Shown piece by piece: positions 1-12,770 of a DNA stretch of 64,000 bases; position 1 is the stretch's first letter; the number at the start of each line of letters is the position of its first letter. This DNA is from Nageia nagi (lineage: Eukaryota > Pinophyta). A model generated the notes under the pieces. It was not told the origin of the DNA. It saw only the letters and a program-made list of their open reading frames with translations, and ran no database searches. The position numbers and the translations under genes were made by a program. The stretch lies in NCBI GenBank assembly GCA_050084985.1, contig JBITNC010000001.1, forward strand, positions 56,296,001 through 56,360,000, written 5' to 3'.

Positions 1-3000
1 TCCCATTTTTGGGAATAAAAAGATCCCATTTTAAAATAGGCTCCTATTTAACATTTAAAATCTACTCCCTCCCTCGATTTCTCGTTGGTTTTTAGCTTGG
101 GCGAGGCATGGTAAGGGAAGCCTTAGCCTTGGACATATTATCATTTGACAATGGAAAAAAATGAGTTTCGACATGTATTTGATAAAAAAATTATAATTTG
201 TGTTTACAAAATTAAAACCTATTATAGATGAGTGAGTGTAGATTTCAAATATGTAATTTTTTTACAATTGAATTGTATTTTTTTAAAGTAATTCAATCAA
301 TTTTGTTCATAAACTTGAAAAAGTAGGTTATCTTATTTTTTTAATAACTATTTTTAAGAATTATGAAAAGAAAATTATATGAAAACATTTTATAGATAAT
401 TTTCTATTAAATAAATAAAAAAGGATAACTTTAGGTCAAGTTATGGTGGCCTAATAAAAGCACTTCAAGAACAAGTGATTAGGATCAATAAAAAAATTCA
501 TCAAAAAATTACAAAAAATATTATCAACATTCTTCAATTTATTAACTATCTTTATCTTTTCCCAAAAAGATTTTAAAAAATGCTTTAATTTAGGTCAAAT
601 TATGTTAGCCCAACAATTAAAGGTATGATCCTAAAATAATAAATTTTAAAAAGCATTTTTCTATAAATGCCTATCAAAATTTAATTTCTATTATTTGGGT
701 ATTGGAATAAATTAAATATTTGAAAACTATACTTCGAGCACTACATTTTTTTACCAAAGTGACCTTTTCAAGATTCCATTTGTAAGTGTTTCAAATTTTG
801 AGATAAATTGTGACTAAATTGAAAATCAAAGAAAAAGCATCCACATTTTGGCCATAAAGTGGACCCATCTTCTTACACTCATCCCTTAAAGAAAATAATA
901 GTAAACTTTTCATATGGAACCTGGGAATAAAAAATTGAGTATGAGCACATGATCTATAAATGTAATATTTATAAAATAGTGGAGCACATATAAAAAGATT
1001 ATCTTGATAAGCCCGAAAACCTTCCTAGGATTAACCTAAGAAGACCAAATAATATATTGTAAAGGAAGAACTAGTAAATAAATAGACCTTAAGACCTCTC
1101 AAATTGATAAATATAAAATAATGAAATCAACACCTCACCTCTACCACTAGCAACAAGAAAATTATTTAATGCAATATTGGAATCAGACCTAGAAGAGGAA
1201 GAAAATTAGTAAATTAAAAATAATAGAAGCTAATTAAAGAACAAAATTAATGAACTTACAAAAAATAACACATCAAATTCATCCAAATCAACCCCAACAC
1301 CAACTCCTACATCTACACCCACACTAACACCCGCACCCATTACCTCACTACCTTACTTCTCGTCATATAATCAACTCATAGGCACATGCAAGATTTGTGA
1401 AAAGCCTAATGGTCATAATTGGAAAGAGCAACCTACACCAATAAGAATTAAAAGAAGCTTGTGGAATATGACAAATGTGGAAAAAGGACTTGTTGGTGGA
1501 CATGGGGGAGTCACTTAGTAGAAAACCTTCAAAACACATTTGAAAATGAGCTTCTTAAAAAACCCCTTATTTTTAAAATTTACCACATCCCCTCTAAATT
1601 TATTAAACCTCTCATGGTAAACCCTTATATAATAAATAATAACCTTTTTTAAAAATTTTCCATATTTTCAAAAAAATTGAATAATTTTTTAATATACCCA
1701 CCCTCAACGATGAACCTCCTGGTAGCCCCCCAACCATCCCACCCCCATTTTTTTACCAGTATAATATTTTGCATGAATTTGAAATACCCCCACCCTCAAC
1801 TATGAACTTTCTAGCACACCCCAACCATCCCACCAATGGTTCAATTAGATATTAAAAATACCCTCTGTATTTCCTAATAATGACTCCCCCGAGTTGGTGG
1901 ACCTTCAAATTGTGAAGTCCATCATGTGGAAAAATGGTAAAACAAAGTGCAAGGGGGATAGACAAATAATCTTGAATAAAAATGAAGGATTATTTACCTT
2001 AAAATTCAAATGATATGCCATATGAATAGAAATGGAGGCCTCACTTTGTTCAAAAATAAAGGATATGAATTGGTAAACCACAAGCCTACTTCATAGAGTT
2101 TTTGAAAAAGAGGATGGAAAGTTAAACTTCATCAAATTTAAGAAGTGGAACCAACTTATATTGTTAATCATATTATCTAATAAATGTTATAGATGTCACC
2201 CCCACGTGGTAACATATAGTGTTTGAGATTCTTATTGATTTTTATGGCCAACTCAATATTATAATTTCTCATGAATAAAAGAGCAACTAAATTAATACCA
2301 TAAGGATCAATGATATTATATACAAATTCAAAACATGCATGATTATTATTGCATTTGTAGCAAGCTTAAGTGATTATGCCTTCTTTTCAAGAGACACATT
2401 ACAAATTATTATGGAAACTAATACTTCATATGAGTACCTTAATGATACAGAAGTATGGAATTGGTTGAAGAAAGGCAGGCTCTTTGATTTCATGGAGAGA
2501 TTCTCATGTGCTCTCCCTATGATTTTTTTTCACTATGTCAAAATCCTGGAAAGAAGATTAAGTCTAAGTGGGAAGAACCAAGTTTGAAATATCCATAGAA
2601 ACCACTAGAGAGGAAACAAGGTTCAATATGTTATGTTGTTATCATATGTATGGTGTAATATAAAGCCAAGACGAAATAAATTAATATATTTAGAGGGAAT
2701 GAGGATGATGAATTCATCTCTTTTCATAATGGATATAAGATAGAATCTATTATGTGACTTTGGAATCAAATTACCAAAGGTAAGTTATATTATTTTTCAT
2801 ATTTCCTATTCAATTCCATAGAAATCTCAATCGTTATGCTCTAGGATGGGAAAGAAAATGTTCCCAACATCAAGACTTAATTATCTTGTTATATTGGTTT
2901 AAAATTGAATCAATGACCATAATAAATGCTCCCTCTCCTTCAAAAGGAACCATCCCCATGACCCTTGGAAAACAGTCCAAAAAGAAGAAAGTAGACTCCA

Positions 3001-3479
3001 AAGGTAGCATCATAACTCTTGCAATGAAAGGATGTAACATTTTAACAAAAAATACATAAAAGATATGATGTATTTGATTAAAAATGTAGTCTGGTAAACA
3101 AGCTTGTGTTTAAGTATAGATCAAGCGAAAATAGATTTATAAAATACCTTTTGATATCAAATTAATGGAATTTGACTTCATTGATAAGATATATGATTAC
3201 AAACGATACATGATCAGACAATGATGCACAATTCTAGCATAATATTGCTATAGTTTTGATTCTTACATGCATAATTAAATAAACAAAATGGATTGTAATA
3301 GGTACAAAAGCACTAATAAGATGCAAGGAGAATACAAGACTACAAAAAATGTTGCATTTGTTGAACACGAATGGACAAGATTGAAACCTAATAGGAATGA
3401 CATAGATTAAGATAAAAAAAATATTAAATATGATAAATGGATATAAAGTCAATATAATAGAAAAAATATGAAAATACTA
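1..3479. other. AT-rich region with no supported gene
   Basis: No open frame of convincing length or recognisable domain is present. Around 1260-1500 on the plus strand there is a proline/threonine-rich stretch followed by a Cys-rich segment, and weak coding-like stretches continue with many stops to about 2960. This could be the wreck of a transposable element, but I cannot name a family. Homopolymer A and T runs dominate elsewhere. Confidence 0.4.
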
Positions 3480-3494
3480 AATTTAGTCATCCTA

Positions 3495-3748
3495 AATGTG
3501 TTTACATGTAACCTTAAGGGGCTTGAATTGTTGGTGGAGACATTTAGTTTAGCGTGGAGACGTGGGTTCAAGTAATCTTGGGGGCTTGTGGAATCGAGGG
3601 TGTGTCACACTAGCTCTCTTAGACATGTAAATAATTTACTCAATGTATTGGAGGCTATAGTGGATATGAGGAGCATGATTTGAACCCATGAAGAGGTGTC
3701 TAAAAGTGTAATGAATTGATCAATTGCCCCAATCTAACAAAAAAAATA
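3495..3748 (+). repeat. possible tRNA-derived SINE
   Basis: This block is GC-richer than its surroundings. It contains GTGGGTTCAAGTAAT (about 3563-3577), which resembles a Pol III box B, preceded by a G-rich segment that could hold a degenerate box A. It ends in a short A-run at about 3740-3748. A second GGTTCAAATC-like word lies on the minus strand near 3690, so the orientation is uncertain. No target duplication was identified, so this is a weak call. Confidence 0.28.
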
Positions 3749-3779
3749 TTTGCATGTAATTAGGTCTTTACAATACTTT

Positions 3780-5700
3780 TAGAAAAAAATTCACCTCTTC
3801 AATCAATCCTCAAAATTTTAATAAAATGATCATCTTTCTTCAACATAGGTTTTAAAAATCATAAAACAACCAAATATTTTATTCTTAATCTTAAATAAAT
3901 AAATATACATTTTCTTGGAAAAATCATTTATGAATGTTAAAAAAATAAAAAGTAATTTTCAATACTTGGTGTTTGAATCAAAATGCATATGTCCAAGTGA
4001 ACCAACTGTAATGGTCATGAAGCCCACCATGATTAGTTTGAAATAAAAAAACTTATTTCTATGTTTAGTTCCTCTTGTACAACCAAAATACACCTCATCC
4101 TTTATTTCAATTTTGGGTAAGCTTTGTATACAATATTTTCAACCCCTTACATAGCCATAAACTTTATTCCATAAACAATTATTATCTTTAATAGTTTTTT
4201 ATATAACACGTGAACGTGTTGGATGCATCTTCATTGGAAACATTCTATTCATTATCAAGGGAATTATTGTAAACATCTTTATACCATTATTTTCATCAAA
4301 TATCTTATGTAATCCATTATCAAATAAAGCTTTATAATTATTTTAAAACAACTAGACTACATTAAAAAAGTATGCTTGAGACCGAAAACTAAAAAAGTTT
4401 CCTAAATATTTTGTTTTACCTTACATTGCTTTATGTACATAGCCAACATGTGTTTATCAATAGTTTCCATGACCTTATTATCCCCAAGGTTCATGTTACT
4501 TTTGGTTATTTCATCAACCTTCACAATCACAAATAAATATTTGTGTTCTTTTATATGTTTTAAGCAACCATAATCAAGAAACCAAACATCATCATCAAAC
4601 CTATCTGACATACAATAAGAGTAAAAATATTAAGTCATGAATACTCTTCCTTTTGGTTGAAGCTTGTGTTCATATTTTGCTAATATATATCTCTTAAAAT
4701 GGCTAAATCTTTTACAATTATGGCATTGCATTTTTCTATTATCTAGAATATCACATTCACAATCTCTATCTTCATGACCTTTTCCTCTTCTTGTTGAATA
4801 ATTTGATGAGTTCCCCTTTTTCTATTAGAAATTTTCTTACAATTATCTTCTCTAACTTCAACCTTCATCTTAAATACTTATGTTAAGCTCTTTGGAGTTC
4901 TCTCTAATCTACTTTTGTGAGATGACAATGGTCTTATGGATTGATCCAATTTCAATATAATCAAATGTTTACTTTCCTCTATTGTGATAACAATAAAATA
5001 AGACCTAGGAACTTTTTCACAAATAATTGAATATGTAATGGTCTATCTATGGTTGCATAATTAGTTAAAACAATATCTTGAACCCAAACATAATAATCAA
5101 CAATCTTCTCATTATATTTGATTTGAAGTTTTAAATTTTTTTTATCATAAATCCTTTAAATGAACCAATTTGTCTTTATCAATGCCTTGGTACACAAACT
5201 ATAATATGTCCCAAGCTTCCTTGATATTCTTTACTACAACAATTATATGAAAGATGCTCACATCTAAAGCACTTTGAATTAAAAATATGGCTAAGGCATC
5301 TTTTTTCTTCACCTCTTTCTTCTCACTCCTTTCTTGTGTCCTCAATACATTCTAATCTTGAGGCTCTTCATACCTCAATTGGACTATATCCCATTCTTCT
5401 TTAAAAACTTATAAGTATTTACATTTTTGTTGCCTAGTATTCATAGTGATTTGTATTGAGTAGAGGAATTGGCGATGAAGAACTTTTTGTTACTATTAAT
5501 TATGTAGTTCAACTTCACTTTTAAATATTAACCATATGTAGACCACTTGGATTATATCACATGCTTCTTTAAATACCATCAATGTTTACATCTTTTTCAC
5601 CAATATTTATAATGGTCTTCGTTGATTGAAAGAATTTATAATAAAAAATCATTATTACCATCAATTTTACATTTCATCTTTAGACATTAACCACTTACAA
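3780..5700 (-). pseudogene. decayed Ty1/copia fragment: gag, protease, start of integrase
   Basis: Read on the minus strand, the segment gives a Copia gag-like region (about 5400-4900, including an ALAIFLIQSALD-like stretch and KEAWDIL), then a CCHC zinc-knuckle remnant near 4730 (CHNCKRFSHF). A protease-like WFLDYGC with a downstream NLGDNKV motif follows (4611-4402). Below that is a gag-pre-integrase/integrase-like stretch (about 4340-3800). Stops and frameshifts interrupt every part. In active relatives these domains package the RNA, cleave the polyprotein and integrate the cDNA. The protease catalytic triplet DSG has become DYG. No LTR was found for this piece. The N-terminal gag segment appears twice (about 5397-5538 and 5575-5697). 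Confidence 0.6.
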
Positions 5701-6022
5701 AGAAAAAAATATATTTGAATCTCTAACTAAACTCCATTATCAACATCACATGTAGGCATGTAGATTGTACAAGAGAAAAACTTTATTTACACATTCTTTT
5801 ACGAAAAATCCTTATCTTTGTGGCAACATTTTACATTGAGACATACCAAATTACTATAATATTGTAATATCTAAAAGCACATCATCAAATAATTAAATGT
5901 TCTAAAACTAAACTTGATTTAATTTCTTTATTTTTTTAACATATTATGACTAAGTTTTTACAATTATTCCATACCAGGGCCTATAATATAAAAGGTTTTC
6001 TTCATCCTTGGAGGCAGATTTT

Positions 6023-9004
6023 TTAATGAACCCTTGGACAAGATTTTACCACCAAACTATCCAGCAGAATGAAGTATTTGTCCCTCCATTCTTTGTCGAA
6101 GCACGCCAATGCAATCACAAGACCAAATCCCATTCCGTAGCACAGCCCTACTGCTACAACCCACCATCGGTCCATATCCTCTTCTTCACTCTCTGTTTCC
6201 TCCTCTCTCTTCTTGTCGTTGTTTCCTTCTTCGGACCTGTTGTTCACTGTTCTATTTCCCAGAGGAGGCCCGTGCAAATCTGGATTCCCTGCGAATGACG
6301 ACGCATCAAACGTAGAAAACTGCTTCCCCTGTGGTATTATACCGCTAAGCATGTTGTTGGACAGATTTAAAACTGAAAGAAATGTGAGATCTACGAGTTG
6401 CAGGGGAATCTCTCCTGACAGCTTGTTACTTGAAAGATCCAGACTCTCCATCTGAGTCATGGTTCCTAGTGACTCCGGGATAGAGCCATTCAGATTATTT
6501 CTTGAAATGTTTAGACTGATTAGGCCTCTGAGGAGTCCCATTTGCTGGGGAATGTTACCTGATAGCTGGTTCTGCGACAAATCCATGAATTTAAATGCTC
6601 CGAAGATCTTCATGTATGTAGTTGACCGTCCTTTAATCCAAAGCGTCAGTTCATCCACAAACAAGAGTTCACCATTAACCCATACACTTAGAATACCGAT
6701 CCCATCAAGCCCTATTTTATTAGTTGGTGAATGGTTGACCATTGCTTTTAAGTTGCCCACATTTTCAGGAATCTGTCCTGATAGATTATTATGAGATAAA
6801 TCTAAAATCTGAAGTTTCTGCATGGTAAACAACTGTGGAGGAATTGTGCTTTGAAGCATATTGGCAGTCAGACTAAAAATCTGCAGCTGTGCCAGTTTTT
6901 TGATCCAAACTGGAATGTCTCCCTCAATTCTGTTGTTTCCAATGTCAAGTATTCTAAGATCTTTACAATTTGCAAGGGACGAAGGAATGGCACCTTGTAA
7001 ATTGTTAACATTCAGATTTAGCGTCCTTAGAGAATGTAGATTGCCCAACTCCTGTGGAATCTCACCTTGAAGATGATTTCTGTTCAAATTTAGAATTTTC
7101 AACGAAGTGCATCTCCCCATATTTGCAGGAAGCGTACCTGTGAGCGAGTTATTTGACAAATCCAGAACGCATAAGCTGTAATCATTTTTTGCACAAACAT
7201 AATCGGGAATTCCTCCACTAAGCTTATTTCCTGACAAGGATATATAGAAAGTCCGATTTCCTATAGCAGCCGGAGGAATGGGGCCGTTGAAATGATTCTC
7301 TGACAAATCCAGATACAATATGCTGAATGGAGGATTGAAGACTGGAACAGAACCCTTTAAGCCATTTCCATGCAAGTCAACAATTGCTAAAGATTCGGAC
7401 CTTACTTTCGGCACCGGACCTTCTAATATATTGTTTGAAAGATTGAGTGCTTCAAGACTTGGAAGATCCCACAGCCAGGTTGGAATATTTCCCGTGATGC
7501 TGTTATCTGAGAGGTCCAGCTTTTTCAATGAATACTGAGTAGAAAGAAATGCGGGAAAATCACCATGTATATTACAAGACCTCAATACCAGGTCCTTCAA
7601 GTGGGCAAATTGTGGAACCCAACTGGAAGAGATGTTAAGTCTCAACGGGTTTGCAGAAAGGCCCAGTACCTCAAGGTGAGTAAGATTTTCAAACAGGGAG
7701 AAGAATACGCTACCTTTTAAAGTCAAGTTATTTGAAGACAGCGAGAGCCTTTCCAACTGAACAAGCTTTGAAATGGTATCTGGAATTGTTCCTTCAAGTT
7801 GGTTGTGACTAAGATCCAGATATCGTAGAGAGGAAAGGCTTCCAATAGAGGATGGTATACTGCCATTCAAATAGTTGTAGGATAGATCAACCTCCGAGAG
7901 ATTAAAGAGATTCCCCGGTGGATGGCCAATCTGAGGTATATCCCCTGTTAAGCTATTGAATGCTAGATTCAATTTCTCAAGTTTTGAGAAGTTTGCTATG
8001 GAGGGAGGAATCACTCCTTCTATACCACCGTCATCCGGAGACCAACCTTCATCCGGAGTCAAACGCTGGAGAGAAAGCACTGAGAGAGAGGACGAGTGGT
8101 TTATAATAAAAGAAAGATTCCCTCTCAGGTTGGGGTTGTAAGACAGCTCAATATTGCTCAGGTTTGAACGGTGCAAAAAATTCGGAGGGATGACGCCGTC
8201 CAGATGACAATCAGAAAGATCAAGAGAGACCAAGGACGAGACATTCTCAAACCAAGAGGGTAGTTGAGAGGGGAAGGAATTCCGTGGAAGATGGAGATGG
8301 GATAAATGGGTGAGGTTTAGGAGAGAGGGAATCCTTCCTGAAAGCCCGCATCCAGACAGGTATATCTCCCTAAGGTTGGAGAGACTATTGAGGGCGGCAC
8401 CCCAATTCCCTGATGCCATTGAAATGTTCACTTCCTTCATGGCCAGGTATTCCAAGGTTCTTAGATTTCTAACCCAATCAGCGAACCTCGAACTGTTCAA
8501 CCCTGCAGAATAGTAAGCTGAAAGATCCAGGTGACGCAAGGTTGTTATATTTCCCAATTCCATGGGGATTTCACCTTCAAATCCAGCATGCGACAAGCTC
8601 AGAAAAGTTAGGTTCTTGAGATTCTCTAACTGAGGAGGAATAGGAGAGCCCTTGAAGTCGTTGTAGCTCAAATCCAAGTGCTGCAGATGGTGCAGATTAA
8701 AGAGGGATGGACGAATCTTCCCGCTCAAATTCTTCAAACCGGAGAGCTCACCGTCAGAGAGACGATCTTTGTTTTTGAGATCGAGGCGTATGACGTGGAA
8801 TGAGCTGGAGTCGCAATGGACACCCACCCATTGGCAACAATTGTAGCCCTGCCAAGATGATAAACGACCAGAATAATCTGTGAGCCCTGCCTTGAAATCC
8901 AGCAGAGAATTCCTTTCATCTTGAAGACATGCAGTGGCAAGATTAATTTGGAGCAATAAAGAAGAGGCAAAGCCCACGCATAACCAGAATGAAAATGGAG
9001 ACAT
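6023..9004 (-). CDS. LRR receptor-like protein (RLP), intact, intronless
   Basis: This is a 993-residue open frame, typical in length for plant receptor-like proteins. Residues 1-25 are a signal peptide (hydrophobic FWLCVGFASSLLLQ, cut near ATA-C). Residues 26-67 are the cysteine-flanked LRR N-cap with the WxGxxCC signature. Plant-type extracellular LRRs (LxxLxLxxNxLxGxIP) then run to about residue 895, interrupted at about 750-803 by an island region before the last four repeats. An acidic juxtamembrane stretch (EEETESEEEDMD) precedes a single membrane helix (947-969) carrying GxxxG motifs. A 24-residue cytoplasmic tail follows, with no kinase. Proteins of this family act at the plasma membrane in defence or development and signal through partner kinases such as SOBIR1. 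The ligand cannot be inferred. The start is the first Met and is directly followed by the signal peptide. A damaged paralogue lies at 59080-61878. Confidence 0.92.
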   Translation of the reverse strand: MSPFSFWLCVGFASSLLLQINLATACLQDERNSLLDFKAGLTDYSGRLSSWQGYNCCQWVGVHCDSSSFHVIRLDLKNKDRLSDGELSGLKNLSGKIRPSLFNLHHLQHLDLSYNDFKGSPIPPQLENLKNLTFLSLSHAGFEGEIPMELGNITTLRHLDLSAYYSAGLNSSRFADWVRNLRTLEYLAMKEVNISMASGNWGAALNSLSNLREIYLSGCGLSGRIPSLLNLTHLSHLHLPRNSFPSQLPSWFENVSSLVSLDLSDCHLDGVIPPNFLHRSNLSNIELSYNPNLRGNLSFIINHSSSLSVLSLQRLTPDEGWSPDDGGIEGVIPPSIANFSKLEKLNLAFNSLTGDIPQIGHPPGNLFNLSEVDLSYNYLNGSIPSSIGSLSSLRYLDLSHNQLEGTIPDTISKLVQLERLSLSSNNLTLKGSVFFSLFENLTHLEVLGLSANPLRLNISSSWVPQFAHLKDLVLRSCNIHGDFPAFLSTQYSLKKLDLSDNSITGNIPTWLWDLPSLEALNLSNNILEGPVPKVRSESLAIVDLHGNGLKGSVPVFNPPFSILYLDLSENHFNGPIPPAAIGNRTFYISLSGNKLSGGIPDYVCAKNDYSLCVLDLSNNSLTGTLPANMGRCTSLKILNLNRNHLQGEIPQELGNLHSLRTLNLNVNNLQGAIPSSLANCKDLRILDIGNNRIEGDIPVWIKKLAQLQIFSLTANMLQSTIPPQLFTMQKLQILDLSHNNLSGQIPENVGNLKAMVNHSPTNKIGLDGIGILSVWVNGELLFVDELTLWIKGRSTTYMKIFGAFKFMDLSQNQLSGNIPQQMGLLRGLISLNISRNNLNGSIPESLGTMTQMESLDLSSNKLSGEIPLQLVDLTFLSVLNLSNNMLSGIIPQGKQFSTFDASSFAGNPDLHGPPLGNRTVNNRSEEGNNDKKREEETESEEEDMDRWWVVAVGLCYGMGFGLVIALACFDKEWRDKYFILLDSLVVKSCPRVH

Positions 9005-12003
9005 TGCAGCTTCTAGACAATGAACAGCGAAATTAGGATATTTATGGAAACCATCTTGATTGGGAGTTGTCTACTGTTAACACTTCGTCAAATTCATTCA
9101 GATCTGATCCTGTTCACATGTATTTTATCTTTTAAGATGGTTTTTTCATACTTTTTGACACTCAAAAAATTGAAGGAATTGTGAGAAACCCATTTCCTTC
9201 CAAACTCCTTGTGATGATCTTCGTAAGTCCATCTCACCACCGGCCATGATCTTTTAATGACTGGTTGGAGTCGTGGTGGACACGCCAAGCACGATTTGAC
9301 GAGTAATTCGATGTGAATTTTCCTTGCTTTGATTTGTCATGGCGAGAGTAACAGGCTTCTGCCATTCAAATTTCTTGAGTCAAACCAAAATGGACTTTAA
9401 CAGTTTTTTGTTATTTAATTATTATCGAAGGATGACTCTAATTTTTTGTATGTTTGGTAAATATAAATAAATGTAGAAAGTGATACATGTTACACGAAGT
9501 CAACACATGATATATATATATATATATATATAATACAAAGAATTTAGTGGTAAGTTTTGTTGTGATTTTATTATTTATAAACACAGTTGAAATTTCATTA
9601 TTAGTTTTGGTTGAAAATGAATATATTTTGATAGATAATTTTTCTTTGTAATTATGCATCATTACGTTAAGAATAAAATTGAAAATATTTTTATAAAAGA
9701 TTATGCAGCCTCTTAAATCTTTTTTTCCATCGATGTTGGTGGGTATGTCCATTTTCTAGTTTAAAGTCATCGTAAAGGTATGTGGAGTTTGTGCATATAA
9801 ATATATTACTTTTAGATGAGATAAATGTATTATATTTATCCATAGGTAATGACATTACATTTATCCTTTGATACACATAATGTATTTATTCATCCATAAA
9901 TTAATTGTATTTTAAGTTTACCCCCTATAAACTTAATGCATTTATCTAACATTTAAAAAATATGTTTATCTTTCTTAAACCTAAAACATTTATCTCCCCA
10001 TGAAAAATCTCCATCTAGTTTTAATAGAGGATAAATGCATTATATATGAAAGGTAAACAAAATATTTTTGTCCATTGTACAAAGGTAATATATTTATCCA
10101 CTCTTAAAAATAAGGTGTTTATCTCTCATTAAAAATCATCAGCTAGTTTTATTGGGAGATGTGTGTAAGAAATAAAAAAATATGTATATCCCCTATCACA
10201 TATTTCAAATGTCTCACCTTACATGCTTTTAAGCGTCACTAACTACTTACATTGCATTAATGGCTAGCTATCGCAAGGTCACAAATTTATTTTTGCAGAG
10301 ATATTATTTATTTGTTTATTATTGCAAGGGACATTGTTCATTGTTGGTTGGAGATATTGTCATAGAAAGCCAAATGAGTAACGGTGGTTACACATTAGCA
10401 AGCATTTAACTCTATAATTGGTATATTTTCAATTGTATAACATTTTCTAGGATCTAAGCACATAGTAAGCTTTATAAAAACTCTAGTTGTGATATCACAA
10501 CCACAACATTCAATCATATACATTTATCTACATATCTTGCCATTATTATAGTCCATAAAAACATGTTTGCACCATGCATCTTCTTAAACAATTCTCAAGG
10601 TTTATGTATTCTTCAACATTTTCCTTGTTTATTTAGCTCCACAAACATCGTAACAATAGGTTTTTAAAAACCTTAGCTCCTTATCAACTTCAATCCAACT
10701 AAATAGTGTTTGTGGGTTTGATTTATGTGATATGTTTATGGGTGTGATTCTATGTACAAAGATTGTGCAAGTAGAACACATAGAAAGCCTTATAGATCAT
10801 ATTGTTCACTTCTATCACTAAAGAATTCCAATAATCAAATTTGGAGAATAACATTTAGTAGATAAATGTGCAAAATATGATATAATTTTGAAACATAAAA
10901 AAATATTTGTACATTTTTATCAATAGACTTTGCAAAGTCTGCATCACCCTATAAAGAAATTACTACATAGAATTTGGGCCTTGTTGGCCAATGCAAACAT
11001 AAGCACAATATAATAGTATGAATGCAAATAATATGAATACATAAAATGATAATGCAATATCAACATATAATAAATGTTCACTTACTAATAAGGTATGTAC
11101 TAATTAATCACATAAATTCACCTAAGTGAGGTGGTGCAAACTAATATTTTTATCATTCTTGAGGTACAGTTTAAAAATATTAATATTATTTTCAACCATG
11201 ATGGGCTATGAAGTCCCTTGAATTCCCTTATGCATCAATGTGAAAGTTGGTGGTGGCTTATTATGGTAGCAAACTCTATGTTAATATTATAGAAAATAAA
11301 ATTAGTAATTGGCTTGATGATAATAAAATAAGAGATAAACTGGACTTAGAAATATGACAAGATTATAAAAAGAATTTGGATTAATAAATATTTTATTTCT
11401 AAGTGCAACTTAATTAGAAATATCAATTTATTATTTCCCATCAAGGTATCCTTATTTCTTAAGAAGATAAATAATGCTTCAAAATTGACAATTATCATTT
11501 TACAAAAACATACGCAAGAAAAAACTATAGTTACAAGTAGGGTTGAAATTTGATGTTTGCCTCTACTCGTCAATAATTTTTTTATGATAGTTTCAATATT
11601 GTAATGCCCATCAATATACACTTAAATCTTTTTATGTTCTTTGAAATACATTAATAATATAATAAAATTATCTCTTAGTGTGGATTAAATATAAATATTT
11701 TTAATTATATATAAATTTTTTAAATTAAAAATATATTTCAATATATATATATATATATATTTATTTAACTTTAGAAAAGAAATGATTGTAAAAAGTACAT
11801 AAAATCCCAAAAACGTTCAATACAAACATTAAATTTCACCCTTGATTGTATGTAAGATTTATCCAAGCCATGTAGAGTTTAAAAGAAGTAACATCAAAAC
11901 TCCAAATAATACTATAATTGTTGTAAATTTGGACACAGCAAGATTTTGTAGAAATAGATTTGCTTCAAATAGTATTCAAGATAAAAGATTTCAAACAGGG
12001 TAG
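9005..12003. other. AT-rich intergenic region upstream of the RLP gene
   Basis: No coding sequence is supported. A CATAAATAT word near 9035-9043 lies on the minus strand about 30 bases upstream of the RLP start. It could be a TATA element only if the 5' UTR is very short. Simple repeats include a TA run near 9510-9531 and an AT run near 11742-11760. A loosely repeated segment lies at about 9800-10190. Confidence 0.5.
9800..10190. repeat. degenerate ATTTATC-rich repeats
   Basis: Words such as ATGCATTTATC and CATTTATCTCCCC recur on both strands. Two segments about 120 bases apart (from about 9986 and 10107) share the order TTTATCTCYC, AAAATC, CTAGTTTTA. This is an old, diverged minisatellite or a piece of an unrecognised element. 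Confidence 0.3.
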
Positions 12004-12279
12004 TTTGAGATATCCCAAGTATCGAGAAACCACCAAATAGTATTTGTTGTTTGTGTCAAAAGGATAAGATCACTAGATCCACTTTCAAGATAAAGAACTA
12101 TTATTCTAGCAAACCCTTAGAGCTTGTTCATACTGATTTTTTGGTTTTATGAGGATGCAAAGTATAAATGGGGATAAGTACTTCATTTTATGCATAGATG
12201 ATTATTCTAGGATGACATAGATATTATTTTTGAAACCTAAGTTAGAACTAGAAGAACTTGAAAATAAATATCATTATTT

Positions 12280-12470
12280 GCTTCCATGTTAATGGAAAAA
12301 TATCCATGTTTATGGATGGATGCCATATTGTTTGCTTCCATGTTGATGTAAAAATATCCATGTTTATGGATGCATTCCATGTTGTTTGCTTCCATGTTGA
12401 TGGAGGAATATACATGTTTATGGATAGATGCCACATTGTTTGCTTCCATATTTATGGAATAATATGGATG
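12280..12470 (+). repeat. 54-bp tandem repeat, about 3.5 copies
   Basis: Units begin at 12280, 12334, 12388 and 12442 with GCTTCCATGTTxATGG and carry ATCCATGTTTATGGATG internally, itself partly palindromic (CATxxxTxATG). The 54-base period is a multiple of three, so it stays open in several frames on both strands. I do not regard those frames as genes. Confidence 0.85.
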
Positions 12471-12640
12471 GAGTGGTTAAAAAGGTTCACCCTTCTCCAT
12501 GGCTACATATTTATGGAGTGGTAAAAAGGTCCACCCTTCTCCATGAAAAAAATTGTTGGAGTAGTTAACAAAATTTACCCTTCTCCAAAGTTGAAAATTG
12601 TTAGAGTGGTTAAAAAGGTTTCCCCTCCTCCAAAATGTAA
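12468..12640 (+). repeat. about 45-bp tandem repeat, four copies
   Basis: Four units of the form GGAGTGGTTAAAAAGG..ACCCTTCTCCA follow directly on the 54-bp array. Each unit is bounded by GGAG and CTCC words that are inverted relative to one another, so each copy could fold into a small hairpin. Confidence 0.75.
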
Positions 12641-12770
12641 TTTTTTTTACCATTGATGGAAGTTGAATCCATGTTAATGGATTAGTGCTACCTTATTTTA
12701 TCATATGCATCTTGACTAGTAGCATGATCAAGATTGACCTTTTATGGTATTTTTATGGCTTGTAAATATT

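Noticed and set aside
6109-8513. Plus-strand open frames opposite the RLP gene
   Set aside because: They are shadows of a 993-codon gene with clear domains on the other strand.
12237-12524. Three overlapping open frames on both strands over the 54-bp array
   Set aside because: A 54-base period keeps any stop-free frame open. There is no independent coding evidence.
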